Notes: a model not told the origin generated them from the sequence alone. A stretch of DNA of 21,865 nucleotides from Paraktedonobacter sp035294465 (GCA_035294465.1 DATGKW010000232.1:1-21865); one strand, 5' to 3'. Counted from the stretch's first letter, positions 1 through 7,298 are shown. Program-made: numbers and translations.

Positions 1-381
1 AGATCAGAAAGCAGGCTCTTTGATCTTATCTTTCTTCTTTCTCTATCATCACATACTATCCCCCCCACCATCTGCGGCATCTCTCACGTTTACATAGCTC
101 CTTATCCGGCAAAGAGGAGATAGTCGGAGGAACAATACTTCTTCCAGATAACGAGCACTACTCTTAAAATATACCTACTGGTGAGGTTAGTTGTCAAGGG
201 AAAAAGCACGAGATTTCTGCCCGAATATCGACCAGGATGATATTCGGGCAGAGCATAACGACGATATGTGGCAGGTAAAGAGTATAGCGCTAAAAAAGCG
301 CACCTTGTGAACTATGAGCTACACAGGCTTGCCCATGTGGAAATTCTGCCAGGGCAGAACGCGTGGTGAAATGATCGGTTC
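1..381. other. Gene-free left edge
   Basis: I see no supportable gene here. A weak stem-loop lies at 1-26 (arms 1-11 and 16-26, loop CAGG, one mismatch and one G-T pair). It is followed on the plus strand by a T/C-rich stretch, so it could be the terminator of a plus-strand gene outside the window. A pyrimidine-rich run spans about 25-70. A stronger hairpin at 216-252 is listed separately. The short plus-strand frame near 314-526 overlaps the P450 gene antisense and has no recognisable content. Confidence 0.5.
216..252 (-). terminator. Hairpin downstream of the P450 gene, candidate terminator
   Basis: A perfect 14-bp inverted repeat (arms 216-229 and 239-252, left arm TCTGCCCGAATATC) encloses a 9-nt loop. 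It sits about 130 bp beyond the P450 stop codon. Read on the minus strand, a run of five T follows about 9 nt after the stem, so it is terminator-like but not a textbook case. It could also be a protein-binding palindrome. Confidence 0.45.
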
Positions 382-1629
382 TCACTTCAATGTCACTATA
401 AACTCCCGCAGTTCATACCCGGCAGTGATATCATTCCAGCCCATGCCGGGCTTGCGCTCGATGCTCAGGTCAGCGAGCGCGAGCAGGCGGGTGAGGAGCG
501 TGTCCGTTTCCTGGATGGCAAGGTAAGAACCTGGACAACGATGAGCGCCATCACCGAAGCTCATGAGTTCGGCGGGGATGCGCTCACCTGCAAGCTTGCG
601 CGCGGGACAGAGTTGGAGCGCGTGTTCGCCTACGATGTCGCCATCGGTGTTACTCATGTGAATGTGCAGATCGATTAGCGACCCCTGCGGGATAAGGATG
701 GATTGGCCATGGTGGTCTAAGAGCAGATCGGCGGTAGCGCGGCGATAAATATGGCCAACTACGGGTTCCAGGCGCAGAATTTCGTGCAAGATAGCGTAGC
801 GCTCTTCTTCGGGCGCGGTCAGGTAGCGCACGCGCAAGGACGGCTGTTCCATGAGATGCCAGGCCGCGATACTGATAAATTCGCGCGTCGTCACCATGCC
901 AGCGGCGGCGAAGGTGACACACTCGGTGAGGATTTCCATGCCATTATAGCCCTGGGCAAGCAGGTGAGATATCAGATCCTCGCGAGGCTGGCGACGACGC
1001 ACCTTGATCGCCGGCTGAACATCAAGGAGAAAGAATGTCAGGATACTCCGTTGATTACCGATATAATGCCAGAGCGCTCGCGGCCTCCAGCCCAAAGGCT
1101 CTATCTTGCGTTTGAAAAACGCAGCTAATCGAGCATCCATGCCAGGCAGACGACTGTTTGTCAGGCCAACCACTTGAGCGGCTACACCGACCGCCATCTC
1201 CATAGCCAACCGGCTGAGATCAGCGCGACCGGCAGAGCGTAAACGCGCAATCAGGCGATCCGCCAGCCTTTCCATCAGCTCGCGGTACTTGAGGCTGACC
1301 GTTCTTGGCGCGAAGAAACGCGCGGTCTGCCGGCGCTGCTCGTGGTGTACCTTGCCGTCCTGGTAGAGAATAGGCTCGCGTATCATATGCGGCATTTGCG
1401 CGAACAGCTCAGCTTTGAAACCAGCCTGGCAGGTGTTGTTATTGCGCAGAATACTCCTGGTCAACTCGAAATTGCGAATGTGCCAGGTCCCACCGGCATC
1501 GCACTCGAAGGCTGGGCCTCCAAGCTCTTGCAGGCGCGTTTTCTTGTGCGAAACAGGAGAGTGTTCGACAGGGCAGCGACCCTCCGCAGAGTTCACTGCG
1601 GGTTGGAAAGATGAGTTTATCGTTTGCAT
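382..1629 (-). CDS. Cytochrome P450
   Basis: Haem-thiolate monooxygenase family protein of 415 residues, normal for soluble bacterial P450s. No signal peptide or membrane anchor is visible. The haem-binding loop FGDGAHRCPG lies at residues 358-367, with the axial Cys at 365. The K-helix ExxR is EILR (283-286), and the C-helix HHEQRR begins at about 95. The I-helix reads AAAGMVTT (241-248), where most P450s have an acidic residue before the conserved Thr, so the usual acid-alcohol pair is absent. I chose ATG 1629, with GGAG 10 nt upstream; a TTG three codons earlier is too close to that site. No ferredoxin or reductase gene is nearby. A divergent TetR gene suggests substrate-responsive repression. 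Family assignment is firm; the substrate is unknown. Confidence 0.93.
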   Translation of the reverse strand: MQTINSSFQPAVNSAEGRCPVEHSPVSHKKTRLQELGGPAFECDAGGTWHIRNFELTRSILRNNNTCQAGFKAELFAQMPHMIREPILYQDGKVHHEQRRQTARFFAPRTVSLKYRELMERLADRLIARLRSAGRADLSRLAMEMAVGVAAQVVGLTNSRLPGMDARLAAFFKRKIEPLGWRPRALWHYIGNQRSILTFFLLDVQPAIKVRRRQPREDLISHLLAQGYNGMEILTECVTFAAAGMVTTREFISIAAWHLMEQPSLRVRYLTAPEEERYAILHEILRLEPVVGHIYRRATADLLLDHHGQSILIPQGSLIDLHIHMSNTDGDIVGEHALQLCPARKLAGERIPAELMSFGDGAHRCPGSYLAIQETDTLLTRLLALADLSIERKPGMGWNDITAGYELREFIVTLK

Positions 1630-1685
1630 AGTATTCAAACTCCGTGAAACAGGTCAATCGATAGCACTGTAACGATATACTAACT

Positions 1686-1730
1686 ATCATAAGTTACTAT
1701 CTATAACTTATGATATAATATATATCATAA
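1686..1730. promoter_or_regulatory. Clustered inverted repeats upstream of the P450 gene, candidate TetR operator
   Basis: This A/T-rich stretch has three copies of one motif in alternating orientation: ATCATAA at 1686-1692, TTATGAT at 1708-1714 and ATCATAA at 1724-1730. The first pair forms a perfect 11-bp inverted repeat (1686-1696 and 1704-1714, 7-nt spacer). The second forms a 9-bp repeat (1708-1716 and 1722-1730, 5-nt spacer). It lies 57-101 bp upstream of the P450 start, between two divergent genes one of which encodes a TetR protein. That makes an operator likely, but binding is inferred. Confidence 0.5.
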
Positions 1731-1824
1731 ATCTCACAAAAGTCAACCCCTCCGAACGGATGAACGGAACACTGCAAAAATTGCCACCCAGGCCGGAGCC
1801 GTCCATCAACTAGCAGTTAAGAGA

Positions 1825-1879
1825 GATAATTGTTGTGATTACGATGAGCTGGAAATCTATCGTAATCACAACAATTATC
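1825..1879. repeat. Perfect 21-bp inverted repeat between P450 and TetR genes
   Basis: The arms at 1825-1845 and 1859-1879 are exact reverse complements, separated by 13 nt. The left arm begins GATAATTGTTGTG. No T-run follows on either strand, so a simple terminator is unlikely. It could be a regulatory site, a small structured RNA, or the remnant of a small mobile repeat. The surrounding intergenic region, 1630-2068, contains no convincing gene. Confidence 0.6.
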
Positions 1880-1988
1880 ATGCCGGGCATTGCAGGCACG
1901 AGTAAGTAAGAACGATGGGAAGCAGAGGTACGCAGGAGCGCTTGCTCGTGGGAAATAAGCCGATTTGTGCGAATTGCTGAAATATGCC

Positions 1989-2049
1989 ATACTTACTATA
2001 CGGCGTGACAAGCCTTTTCAGGTTTTTTCATAAGGTTTATTGTAAGTAT
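1989..2049. promoter_or_regulatory. Spaced half-sites upstream of the TetR gene
   Basis: ATACTTAC at 1989-1996 and its reverse complement GTAAGTAT at 2042-2049 flank a T-rich segment just upstream of the TetR ribosome-binding site (GAGGA, 2055-2059). They could be arms of an autoregulatory site. The motif does not match the one upstream of the P450 gene, and 8-bp matches arise by chance, so support is weak. Confidence 0.22.
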
Positions 2050-2068
2050 TTTGTGAGGAATCATTATC

Positions 2069-2656
2069 ATGGATATGCAGGACCGCAGGGTCAAGCGCAC
2101 GCAAAAGGCGCTGGCCATGGCGCTGGTCGCGCTTACCCTGGAAAAAGGCTACGCGGCCATTACTATTCGCGATATCACGGATCGCGCTGAAGTAGGCTAC
2201 GCGACATTCTTCCGCCATTATCGCGATAAGGACGCACTCTTAAAAGATGTCCTGGATGTCGTTTTGGACGAATTGATGGGTCTGCTTCAGGCTCCCATGC
2301 AAGACACAGACCACGCGGCCGCCGGGACATTGATCTTTAAGTATGTCAAAGAGCACAGCGAAGTTGTTCACGTCCTGCTCAGCAGTCGTGAATCATCGAG
2401 CATGATGCACAGAATTATCGAAGCCGGGGTACAGAGTGTCTTCAGCCAGAACATACCTTCCTCAGAAGGGTCGGTGCCTGCTGAGATCGCGGCCTATCAT
2501 CTTGTTACCGCGACTATCTCTCTGATTCAGTGGTGGCTAGAACATCAGATGCCATACTCTCCAGAACGCATGGGGCTGGTCTATCAAGATCTGATTGCGC
2601 GCCCAACGCACACGGCAGCTTTCGAGCAAGAAAACGAGGTTGAACGCACCACGTGA
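2069..2656 (+). CDS. TetR/AcrR-family transcriptional regulator
   Basis: Ligand-responsive DNA-binding repressor of 195 residues, typical length. The N-terminal helix-turn-helix domain spans about residues 10-55. The segment ITIRDITDRAEVGYATFF is the classic TetR recognition region and is followed by HYRDKDALL. The remainder, about 60-195, is a helical ligand-binding and dimerisation domain that resembles nothing I can name more closely. ATG 2069 is supported by GAGGA 9 nt upstream. The gene is divergent from the P450 gene with a 439-bp gap full of inverted repeats. By family habit it would repress its own promoter and that of the P450 gene. A strong terminator follows at 2692-2737, so it is probably monocistronic. 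Confidence 0.9.
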   Translation: MDMQDRRVKRTQKALAMALVALTLEKGYAAITIRDITDRAEVGYATFFRHYRDKDALLKDVLDVVLDELMGLLQAPMQDTDHAAAGTLIFKYVKEHSEVVHVLLSSRESSSMMHRIIEAGVQSVFSQNIPSSEGSVPAEIAAYHLVTATISLIQWWLEHQMPYSPERMGLVYQDLIARPTHTAAFEQENEVERTT

Positions 2657-2691
2657 TGAAACGATACAGAACGTGATAACTCGATTACATC

Positions 2692-2737
2692 CGATACTTG
2701 CCAGTGTAGAAGAAATCTTCTACACTGGCAAGTATCG
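2692..2737 (+). terminator. Rho-independent terminator after the TetR gene
   Basis: The arms at 2692-2713 and 2716-2737 are perfect 22-bp reverse complements with only two bases between them, so the real loop must open by a few pairs. The plus-strand continuation is TTTGTTTT. It lies 36 bp after the TetR stop. The stem is unusually long for a terminator, so it may also isolate the downstream gene fragment. Confidence 0.8.
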
Positions 2738-2808
2738 TTTGTTTTGGCCATGCGCGCAAAAGCACGCAGGCCAGGTTGGTACGTGTGATGAAGGAGAGAT
2801 TTAGCCCT

Positions 2809-3063
2809 ATGGAGAAGCAAACCCCCGATTTTGATTCCATCAAACAGATCAGCCCCTATGGAGCAGAATATTGGAGCGCCCGCGATCTCATGCCGCTCCT
2901 GGGTTACGATAAATGGCAACGTTTTGAAGATGCTATCCGTCGAGCAATGGCGGCCTGCGAACAGGTCGGGCAAGTCGTTTCCGATCACTTTACCAGCGCC
3001 GGTAAAGTGATCACCGGTGGGAATGGTAAACGTGTTCTTCATAGAAATGTTTGCAAAGAGTGA
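2809..3063 (+). pseudogene. Truncated DinD/BRO-N-like protein fragment
   Basis: An 84-residue frame starts at ATG 2809, with GGAGAG 10 nt upstream. Residues 18-61 (YGAEYWSARDLMPLLGYDKW, then about 25 residues ending in SDHF) resemble the N-terminus of DNA damage-inducible protein D and related BRO-N/antirepressor-like proteins, which are usually about 250-300 residues. Similarity stops after about residue 74 (GGNGK). The expected continuation (a KD..LSR..CYL..NGDP-type segment) is absent, and only 59 bp separate the stop from the rpsI 3' end. I read it as a 3'-deleted remnant, possibly acquired horizontally. A short functional protein cannot be excluded. Family assignment is by recognition and the function is unproven. 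Confidence 0.65.
2983..3012. repeat. Perfect 12-bp inverted repeat inside the DinD-like fragment
   Basis: GATCACTTTACC (2983-2994) and GGTAAAGTGATC (3001-3012) are separated by AGCGCC. It falls where the fragment encodes DHFTSAGKVI, just before similarity to the family is lost. It may be a coding coincidence or a hairpin linked to the deletion. Confidence 0.55.
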
Positions 3064-3100
3064 AAAGTTGGTAGCATTCATTTTTCACTTTTGCAAACAT
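3047..3100. terminator. Long hairpin at the end of the ribosomal operon, candidate terminator
   Basis: The left arm 3047-3066 pairs with the right arm 3082-3100 over 19 bp with one bulged base; the outer part is ATGTTTGCAAA and the loop is 15 nt. It begins 22 nt past the rpsI stop, read on the minus strand, and overlaps the 3' end of the DinD-like fragment. Its place between convergent genes suggests a bidirectional terminator. No clear T-run follows on either strand, so Rho-independent action is uncertain. Confidence 0.5.
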
Positions 3101-3122
3101 CTCTAGAAGAGAGTAACAAGCA

Positions 3123-3533
3123 TTAACGCTTGGTGTACTGTGGAGCCTTGCGGGCGCGTTTGAGTCCGGGTTTCTTGCGCTCCTTCATGCGAGGATCGCG
3201 GGTCAGATAGCCAGCCTTGCGCAAAGCGGCTTTCCATTCGGGGTTCACGCGCAGCAGGGCGCGTGCCACGCCGTGGCGGATCGCGCCGGCCTGGCCGCTG
3301 GTGCCGCCGCCGACGACGCGCACGGTCATACTATACTGCTCGGCAACTTCTAACAGACGCAGGGGAGCCAGTATCGTCGAGGTTAGAGCGTCACGTGGCC
3401 CAAAATACGCCTGAGCATTTTTGCCATTCACGATCACGCTGCCGTCGCCGTTGGGAAAGAGACGCACACGGGCTACAGCCGTCTTACGCCGTCCCACGCC
3501 ATAGTAATATTCGCCTTTGATGGTATCGGCCAA
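3123..3533 (-). CDS. rpsI: 30S ribosomal protein S9
   Basis: Small-subunit head protein whose C-terminal tail reaches the P-site tRNA. It is 136 residues, near the usual 130. The motif YYGVGRRKTAVARVRL (residues 9-24), the GGGTSGQAGAIRHGVARAL block and the basic end RKAPQYTKR are diagnostic. The start is TTG 3533, with AGGAGA 7 nt upstream; no ATG fits the family N-terminus. It follows rplM by 18 bp, the usual L13-S9 pair, and is the last gene of the operon here. Confidence 0.97.
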   Translation of the reverse strand: MADTIKGEYYYGVGRRKTAVARVRLFPNGDGSVIVNGKNAQAYFGPRDALTSTILAPLRLLEVAEQYSMTVRVVGGGTSGQAGAIRHGVARALLRVNPEWKAALRKAGYLTRDPRMKERKKPGLKRARKAPQYTKR

Positions 3534-3551
3534 GGTAGAATCTCCTCTTCT

Positions 3552-4025
3552 TTACTCTTCTGCCCGCGTTGGCTGCTTCAACAGCGCTTGCGGGCCGGTC
3601 CATGGTACAGGCTTCTGCGCCGCATGCGGATGCTCTGGACCGGGATAGATCTTCAAGCGACCCATCATCACATCGCCAAGCTTGTTATGCATGACCATAC
3701 CCTTGACCGCGTGTTTAAGTGCGCGCTCAGGGAAGCGACCTTCCAGGACCTGGCGCAGTGTTGTCTTCTTCAAGCCGCCGGGGTACTGACTATGACGATA
3801 GTAGATCTTCTGGTCGAGGCGTTTACCTGTCACCGCGATCTTAGCGGCATTAATCACCACCACAAAGTCACCACACGGCATATGAGGCGTATAGGTGGGT
3901 TTGTGTTTGCCGCGCAGAATCTGCGCGATCTGAGATGCCAGGCGACCCAGGACCTGCCCCTCGGCGTCGATGACGTACCACTGCGGGTCCAGTTCGGAAG
4001 CCTTGGCACTATATGTCTTCCTCAT
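3552..4025 (-). CDS. rplM: 50S ribosomal protein L13
   Basis: Early-assembling large-subunit protein that binds 23S rRNA. It has 157 residues, about 10-15 longer than usual because of the C-terminal stretch after HPHAAQKP. Family marks are MRKTYSAKASELDPQWYVID at the start, LGRLASQIAQILRGKHKPTY, and the central GDFVVVINAAKIAVTGKRL. ATG 4025 is preceded by GGGAGA. The gene overlaps the end of truA by 17 bp, which implies translational coupling. Confidence 0.97.
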   Translation of the reverse strand: MRKTYSAKASELDPQWYVIDAEGQVLGRLASQIAQILRGKHKPTYTPHMPCGDFVVVINAAKIAVTGKRLDQKIYYRHSQYPGGLKKTTLRQVLEGRFPERALKHAVKGMVMHNKLGDVMMGRLKIYPGPEHPHAAQKPVPWTGPQALLKQPTRAEE

Positions 4026-4857
4026 TCTCTCGTTCTCCCAATGAAGTACGCATTCCTAAATTCAGGCGTACATCTGATCCCAAATGGAACTCTTCAGGAT
4101 AGCTTACCCCTACCAGGCACAGCCCATGCGACGGAGCGGCCGGACCGGGGTGTGTCTTACGCGCCTGCCGCACAATCAGAGCAAACTCATCCACATCCAG
4201 ACGTTTTTGCCCAACCAGCAGCAGAGTGCCAACCATTCTGCGAACCTGCCCCGTGAGAAAAGCATCCGCAGTAAAATCACAATAGATAAGAGCGTCCTGG
4301 CGGATACATTCCGCCTTGAACATTGTTCGCACGCAGGAGTGCGGCCCTGGTCTCAAGGGATTGCGCTCATCGGGACTGCTCCCGAAAGCCCCAAAATCCT
4401 TGCGCCCAGGCAATTCTCGGCAAGCGGCCTGCATCAGATCAACATCCAGCGCCTGCGGGCGAAAGTAGCTATACCTGGCCAGCAAAGCAGTAGGAGCGCT
4501 ATCGTTCCAGATCGTATAGCGATAGGAACGACTCCTGGCACTATAGCGGGCGTGGAAGCCTTCGGGAACCTCCTGCGTCCAGCGTACAGCTATTGAGGAC
4601 GGCAAAAGCGCATTGAGCGCCTTCAGCCAAACCTGAGGATCCAGGTGAGCCTCGGTCGAGAAATGGATCACCTGCCCACTGGCATGAACTCCGGCGTCTG
4701 TGCGACCGGCGCCGTAAACCACAGACTTCATGCCTGATATGCGAGCTATTGCCTCCTCAAGTGTGCCCTGGATAGTCCGTCCATGGGCCTCGGCCTGGCG
4801 CTGAAAGCCATGATAGCCAGTGCCATCATATTCAATGCCACACGCCAGCTTACGCAT
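4009..4857 (-). CDS. truA: tRNA pseudouridine(38-40) synthase TruA
   Basis: Converts uridines 38-40 of the tRNA anticodon arm to pseudouridine. It has 282 residues, slightly above the usual 245-270. The catalytic Asp is D54 in GAGRTDAGVHASGQVIHF, and the start IEYDGTGYHGFQRQ is typical. A later block, FLTGQVRRMVGTLLLVGQ, matches the family core. ATG 4857 lies 21 bp after rplQ with only a weak Shine-Dalgarno. The position between rplQ and rplM is the common Gram-positive arrangement. The C-terminus overlaps rplM. Confidence 0.96.
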   Translation of the reverse strand: MRKLACGIEYDGTGYHGFQRQAEAHGRTIQGTLEEAIARISGMKSVVYGAGRTDAGVHASGQVIHFSTEAHLDPQVWLKALNALLPSSIAVRWTQEVPEGFHARYSARSRSYRYTIWNDSAPTALLARYSYFRPQALDVDLMQAACRELPGRKDFGAFGSSPDERNPLRPGPHSCVRTMFKAECIRQDALIYCDFTADAFLTGQVRRMVGTLLLVGQKRLDVDEFALIVRQARKTHPGPAAPSHGLCLVGVSYPEEFHLGSDVRLNLGMRTSLGERENEEDI

Positions 4858-4878
4858 ACGCCAGAAATCCGTTGGCGA

Positions 4879-5505
4879 CTAGACCAGAGCGATCTGTGCC
4901 ATATCTGCATTATCTCCCTGGCGCTTCCCCAGCTTGGTAATGCGGGTATAGCCGCCTGGGCGGCCGGTATAGCGAGGAACCAGCTCGTCGAAGATCTTCT
5001 TCACAACCAGCTCATCTGGCAGAGCCTTCAGAATCTGGCGGCGGGCATGCAGTTCAATAACCATCGCCTGATAAGCAGCTTGCAGAGCCTCCTCAGCCTC
5101 CTCCTCCTTCGAAATGATATCCAGCAAGTCGCTGCGACGCTTCTTATACTTATCCTCCAGGAATTTGCGGCCCTTCGGAGTAAGAGGCGGCAGGCCCAGC
5201 TCTGCACGCTGCTCGTTGGACTCCACCTTGTACGAAAGTGAATAGCGACCCTTACGAGCAAATTCCAGAATTCGCTCGGCCTTATCCTCATCGGGGACCA
5301 CCGACGTCAGGTATTCCTGAGCGGCGGCGTGTCCTTTAATAGCTATCGTGATCAGCTTCTCTGTCTCACCCCGAATAGCGCGTGCGCGTGCCTCGGTCGT
5401 CTTTATGCGGTCATAACGAATGAGACCGGCCATCAAACTGCGACGTACAGAAAGCCTGCGGTCCCCAGGCATACTCAGCCGGTTACCGGCAACTCGGTGC
5501 CTCAA
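4879..5505 (-). CDS. rplQ: 50S ribosomal protein L17 with a large central insertion
   Basis: L17 binds 23S rRNA near the peptide exit region. The normal family sequence is split. Residues 1-58 (RHRVAGNRLSMPGDRR, then TTEARARAIRG...LITIAIKG) are canonical, as are residues 151-208 (ELHARRQILKAL, DELVPRYTGRPGGYTRI, then KLGKRQGD). Between them lie about 90 charged, probably helical residues (59-150, with runs such as KYKKRRSDLLDIISKEEEAE). The total is 208 residues against the usual 115-130. The start is TTG 5505, 1 bp after the rpoA stop, with GGAGG 6 nt upstream. The frame is open throughout, so the insertion appears genuine. Its role is unknown. Confidence 0.95.
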   Translation of the reverse strand: MRHRVAGNRLSMPGDRRLSVRRSLMAGLIRYDRIKTTEARARAIRGETEKLITIAIKGHAAAQEYLTSVVPDEDKAERILEFARKGRYSLSYKVESNEQRAELGLPPLTPKGRKFLEDKYKKRRSDLLDIISKEEEAEEALQAAYQAMVIELHARRQILKALPDELVVKKIFDELVPRYTGRPGGYTRITKLGKRQGDNADMAQIALV

Positions 5506-5506
5506 C

Positions 5507-6487
5507 TCAGTCCTCCATTTCGTGATCGCCGTCCATATCGGCGCCAACCGTGCTGGTACGCGGATTCGGCAGGAAGTTGCGCGCAAGCAAGCGCTCGCGT
5601 AACTCCTGTAAACTCTTCTCGCCAAAGTTGCGCACGCCCAGCAGATCTTCCTCGTTCATTGAGAGCACCTGGCCAACTTTTGTAATATTGCTACGTTTCA
5701 GGCAGTTGTAGGCACGAACCGAAAGATCCAATTCCTCAATTGGAGTATCATAGATCTTCTGCGGGATCGGCATGCTACTCAGAGGCGGCTTCTCCGGTTC
5801 AATCAGGGTAGCGCGATAATTGGCGAGCTGCGTAAAGTGGCGAACAAGAATGTCAGCACTTTGACGCAGGGCCTCGTCTGGCGGAATTGTCCCATCCGTC
5901 CAGATGTCCAGCACAATCTTATCGTAGTTTGTCATTTGCCCCACACGCGTATGCTCGACGGCATAGTTTACCTTCTGCACCGGCGTATAGATGGCATCCA
6001 CGGGAATCACCCCGATAGGTTGATCTTCTTTTGAATCGGCGGGAACGTAACCCCGTCCGGTCTCTACCACCAGCTCCATCTCAAGGCGAGCATTTTCATT
6101 ATCGAGCGTCGCAATATAGAGATCGGGATTGACAATCTCTACCGTGCTGGGGGCCACGATATCAGCCGCGGTTACCACACGTTCTCCCGAAACCTCCAGG
6201 CGCATCGAGACAGGGTGGTCAGAGAACGAGCGCAGGCGCAGTTTTTTAATATTCAGGATGATATCCGTGACATCCTCCATAACGTTGGGGATATCCTGGA
6301 ACTCATGCTGCACCCCGTCAATGCGAACGGAGGTCACCGCAGCTCCGGGCAACGACGAGAGCAGGACGCGGCGCAACGCGTTGCCCAGGGTCATGCCATA
6401 CCCTGCCTCTAATGGCTCAATATCATAACTCGCATAATTTCCCTGTGTCTTGGTGTTTTTGATGCGAGGCAGAATCAATTCTTGCAA
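5507..6487 (-). CDS. rpoA: DNA-directed RNA polymerase subunit alpha
   Basis: The alpha dimer nucleates RNA polymerase assembly, and its C-terminal domain contacts UP elements and activators. It has 326 residues, normal length. The N-terminal domain shows ELILPRI, then IEPLEAGYGMTLGNALRRVL and LLSSLPGAAVTSVRIDGV. After a linker, the C-terminal domain shows IEELDLSVRAYNCLKR, VGQVLSMNEEDLL and NFGEKSLQELRERL. No ATG fits. TTG 6487 aligns best with the family start and has AGGT 6 nt upstream; TTG 6493 is the alternative. A TTG at 6634 would add 49 unrelated residues and has no ribosome-binding site. The stop is 1 bp from rplQ. Confidence 0.96.
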   Translation of the reverse strand: MQELILPRIKNTKTQGNYASYDIEPLEAGYGMTLGNALRRVLLSSLPGAAVTSVRIDGVQHEFQDIPNVMEDVTDIILNIKKLRLRSFSDHPVSMRLEVSGERVVTAADIVAPSTVEIVNPDLYIATLDNENARLEMELVVETGRGYVPADSKEDQPIGVIPVDAIYTPVQKVNYAVEHTRVGQMTNYDKIVLDIWTDGTIPPDEALRQSADILVRHFTQLANYRATLIEPEKPPLSSMPIPQKIYDTPIEELDLSVRAYNCLKRSNITKVGQVLSMNEEDLLGVRNFGEKSLQELRERLLARNFLPNPRTSTVGADMDGDHEMED

Positions 6488-6639
6488 AGTCAAACCTGCC
6501 TTTCGACGATTCCTGGGTTTCCCTTCACAGCCTGTCTGTCCATCCTGAATGGAGAGAAAAGCCGGGCAGCCCAGGATTCCTGCGCCCTGTAGCGGCCCAC
6601 CCTGGACCGCGAAGGCATTATACCCATCCGCCAATCAAC
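6488..6639 (-). promoter_or_regulatory. Structured rpsD-rpoA spacer with a possible -10 element
   Basis: This 152-bp gap is long for this operon. On the minus strand it has an exact TATAAT preceded by GGG (plus positions about 6617-6622), about 130 bp upstream of rpoA. A good -35 hexamer is not apparent. Downstream, a stem of 7 pairs (one G-U) spans 6592-6610. An internal promoter or leader for rpoA-rplQ is plausible but unproven. Confidence 0.3.
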
Positions 6640-7266
6640 TTAACGCTGATAATATTCGACCACCATCTGCTCTTCAAAGGGCAGTTCAAGGTCTGTCCGA
6701 GATGGCAGCGAGAGAACGCGACCGGACATCGCCTGGGTATCTAGGCTTAACCAGGCAGGCACACCTTTTTGGGTCAGGAGTTCCGCACGAATCTTAAAGT
6801 ACTCCAGGCCCTTGCTGCGCTCGCGTACTGAAATCACATCATTCGGCTTCGCGACAAACGAGGGAATATCCGTTTTGCGCCCATTGACGGCGAAATGGCC
6901 GTGACAGACTAGCTGGCGGGCCTGCGCACGTGAATCGGCAAAGCCCAGGCGATACACCAGATTATCCAGGCGCATCTCCAGAATCTCTAGCAGAGTCTGA
7001 CCGGTACGGCCAGGTCGGCGAGCAGCAGTCGCGAAATGTCGCTGAAACTGGCGTTCCAGGACACCATAGGTACGACGCACTTTCTGTTTCTCGCGGAGCT
7101 GTTGCGCATAGCCCGAAGCTTTGCGCGGGCGACCCGAACCATGCTGGCCGGGACGCGTATTGCGGCGCTCAAGCGTGCATTTGGTTACACACTTGTCGCC
7201 TTTCAGGAAAAGCTTTACCCCCTCCCGCCTGCACAGTTTACAAACGGGACCGGTATAACGTGCCAT
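6640..7266 (-). CDS. rpsD: 30S ribosomal protein S4 (zinc-type)
   Basis: Primary 16S rRNA-binding protein at the mRNA entry channel. In many bacteria it also represses the alpha operon. It has 208 residues, the standard length. A zinc site C9-x2-C12...C26-x3-C30 sits in the N-terminal arm. The S4 RNA-binding domain follows, with EMRLDNLVYRLGFADSRAQA at about 97-116 and then RQLVCHGHFAVNGRKTDIPS. ATG 7266 follows GAGGAGG. It lies 32 bp after rpsK, as expected in the alpha operon. Confidence 0.97.
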   Translation of the reverse strand: MARYTGPVCKLCRREGVKLFLKGDKCVTKCTLERRNTRPGQHGSGRPRKASGYAQQLREKQKVRRTYGVLERQFQRHFATAARRPGRTGQTLLEILEMRLDNLVYRLGFADSRAQARQLVCHGHFAVNGRKTDIPSFVAKPNDVISVRERSKGLEYFKIRAELLTQKGVPAWLSLDTQAMSGRVLSLPSRTDLELPFEEQMVVEYYQR

Positions 7267-7298
7267 CTAGTTCTATCCTCCTCACACGCACAGCACGG

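Noticed and set aside
286..301. Short GCGCT-AAAAA-AGCGC hairpin near the P450 3' end
   Set aside because: The stem is only 5 bp with an A-only loop and no T-run, so it is not a convincing terminator.
1817..2011. Small minus-strand frame (64 codons) between the P450 and TetR genes
   Set aside because: It crosses a perfect inverted repeat, lacks a good ribosome-binding site and resembles no family.
2584..3081. Minus-strand open frame (165 codons) downstream of rpsI
   Set aside because: It is antisense to the TetR 3' end, a terminator and the DinD-like fragment, and resembles no family.
3588..4256. Plus-strand open frame (222 codons) opposite rplM and truA
   Set aside because: It is a shadow of two well-supported genes with no family features.
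5507..6634. Longer rpoA with a 49-residue N-terminal extension from TTG 6634
   Set aside because: The extension has no similarity to alpha subunits, no Shine-Dalgarno and crosses GC-rich stems. TTG 6487 fits the family start.
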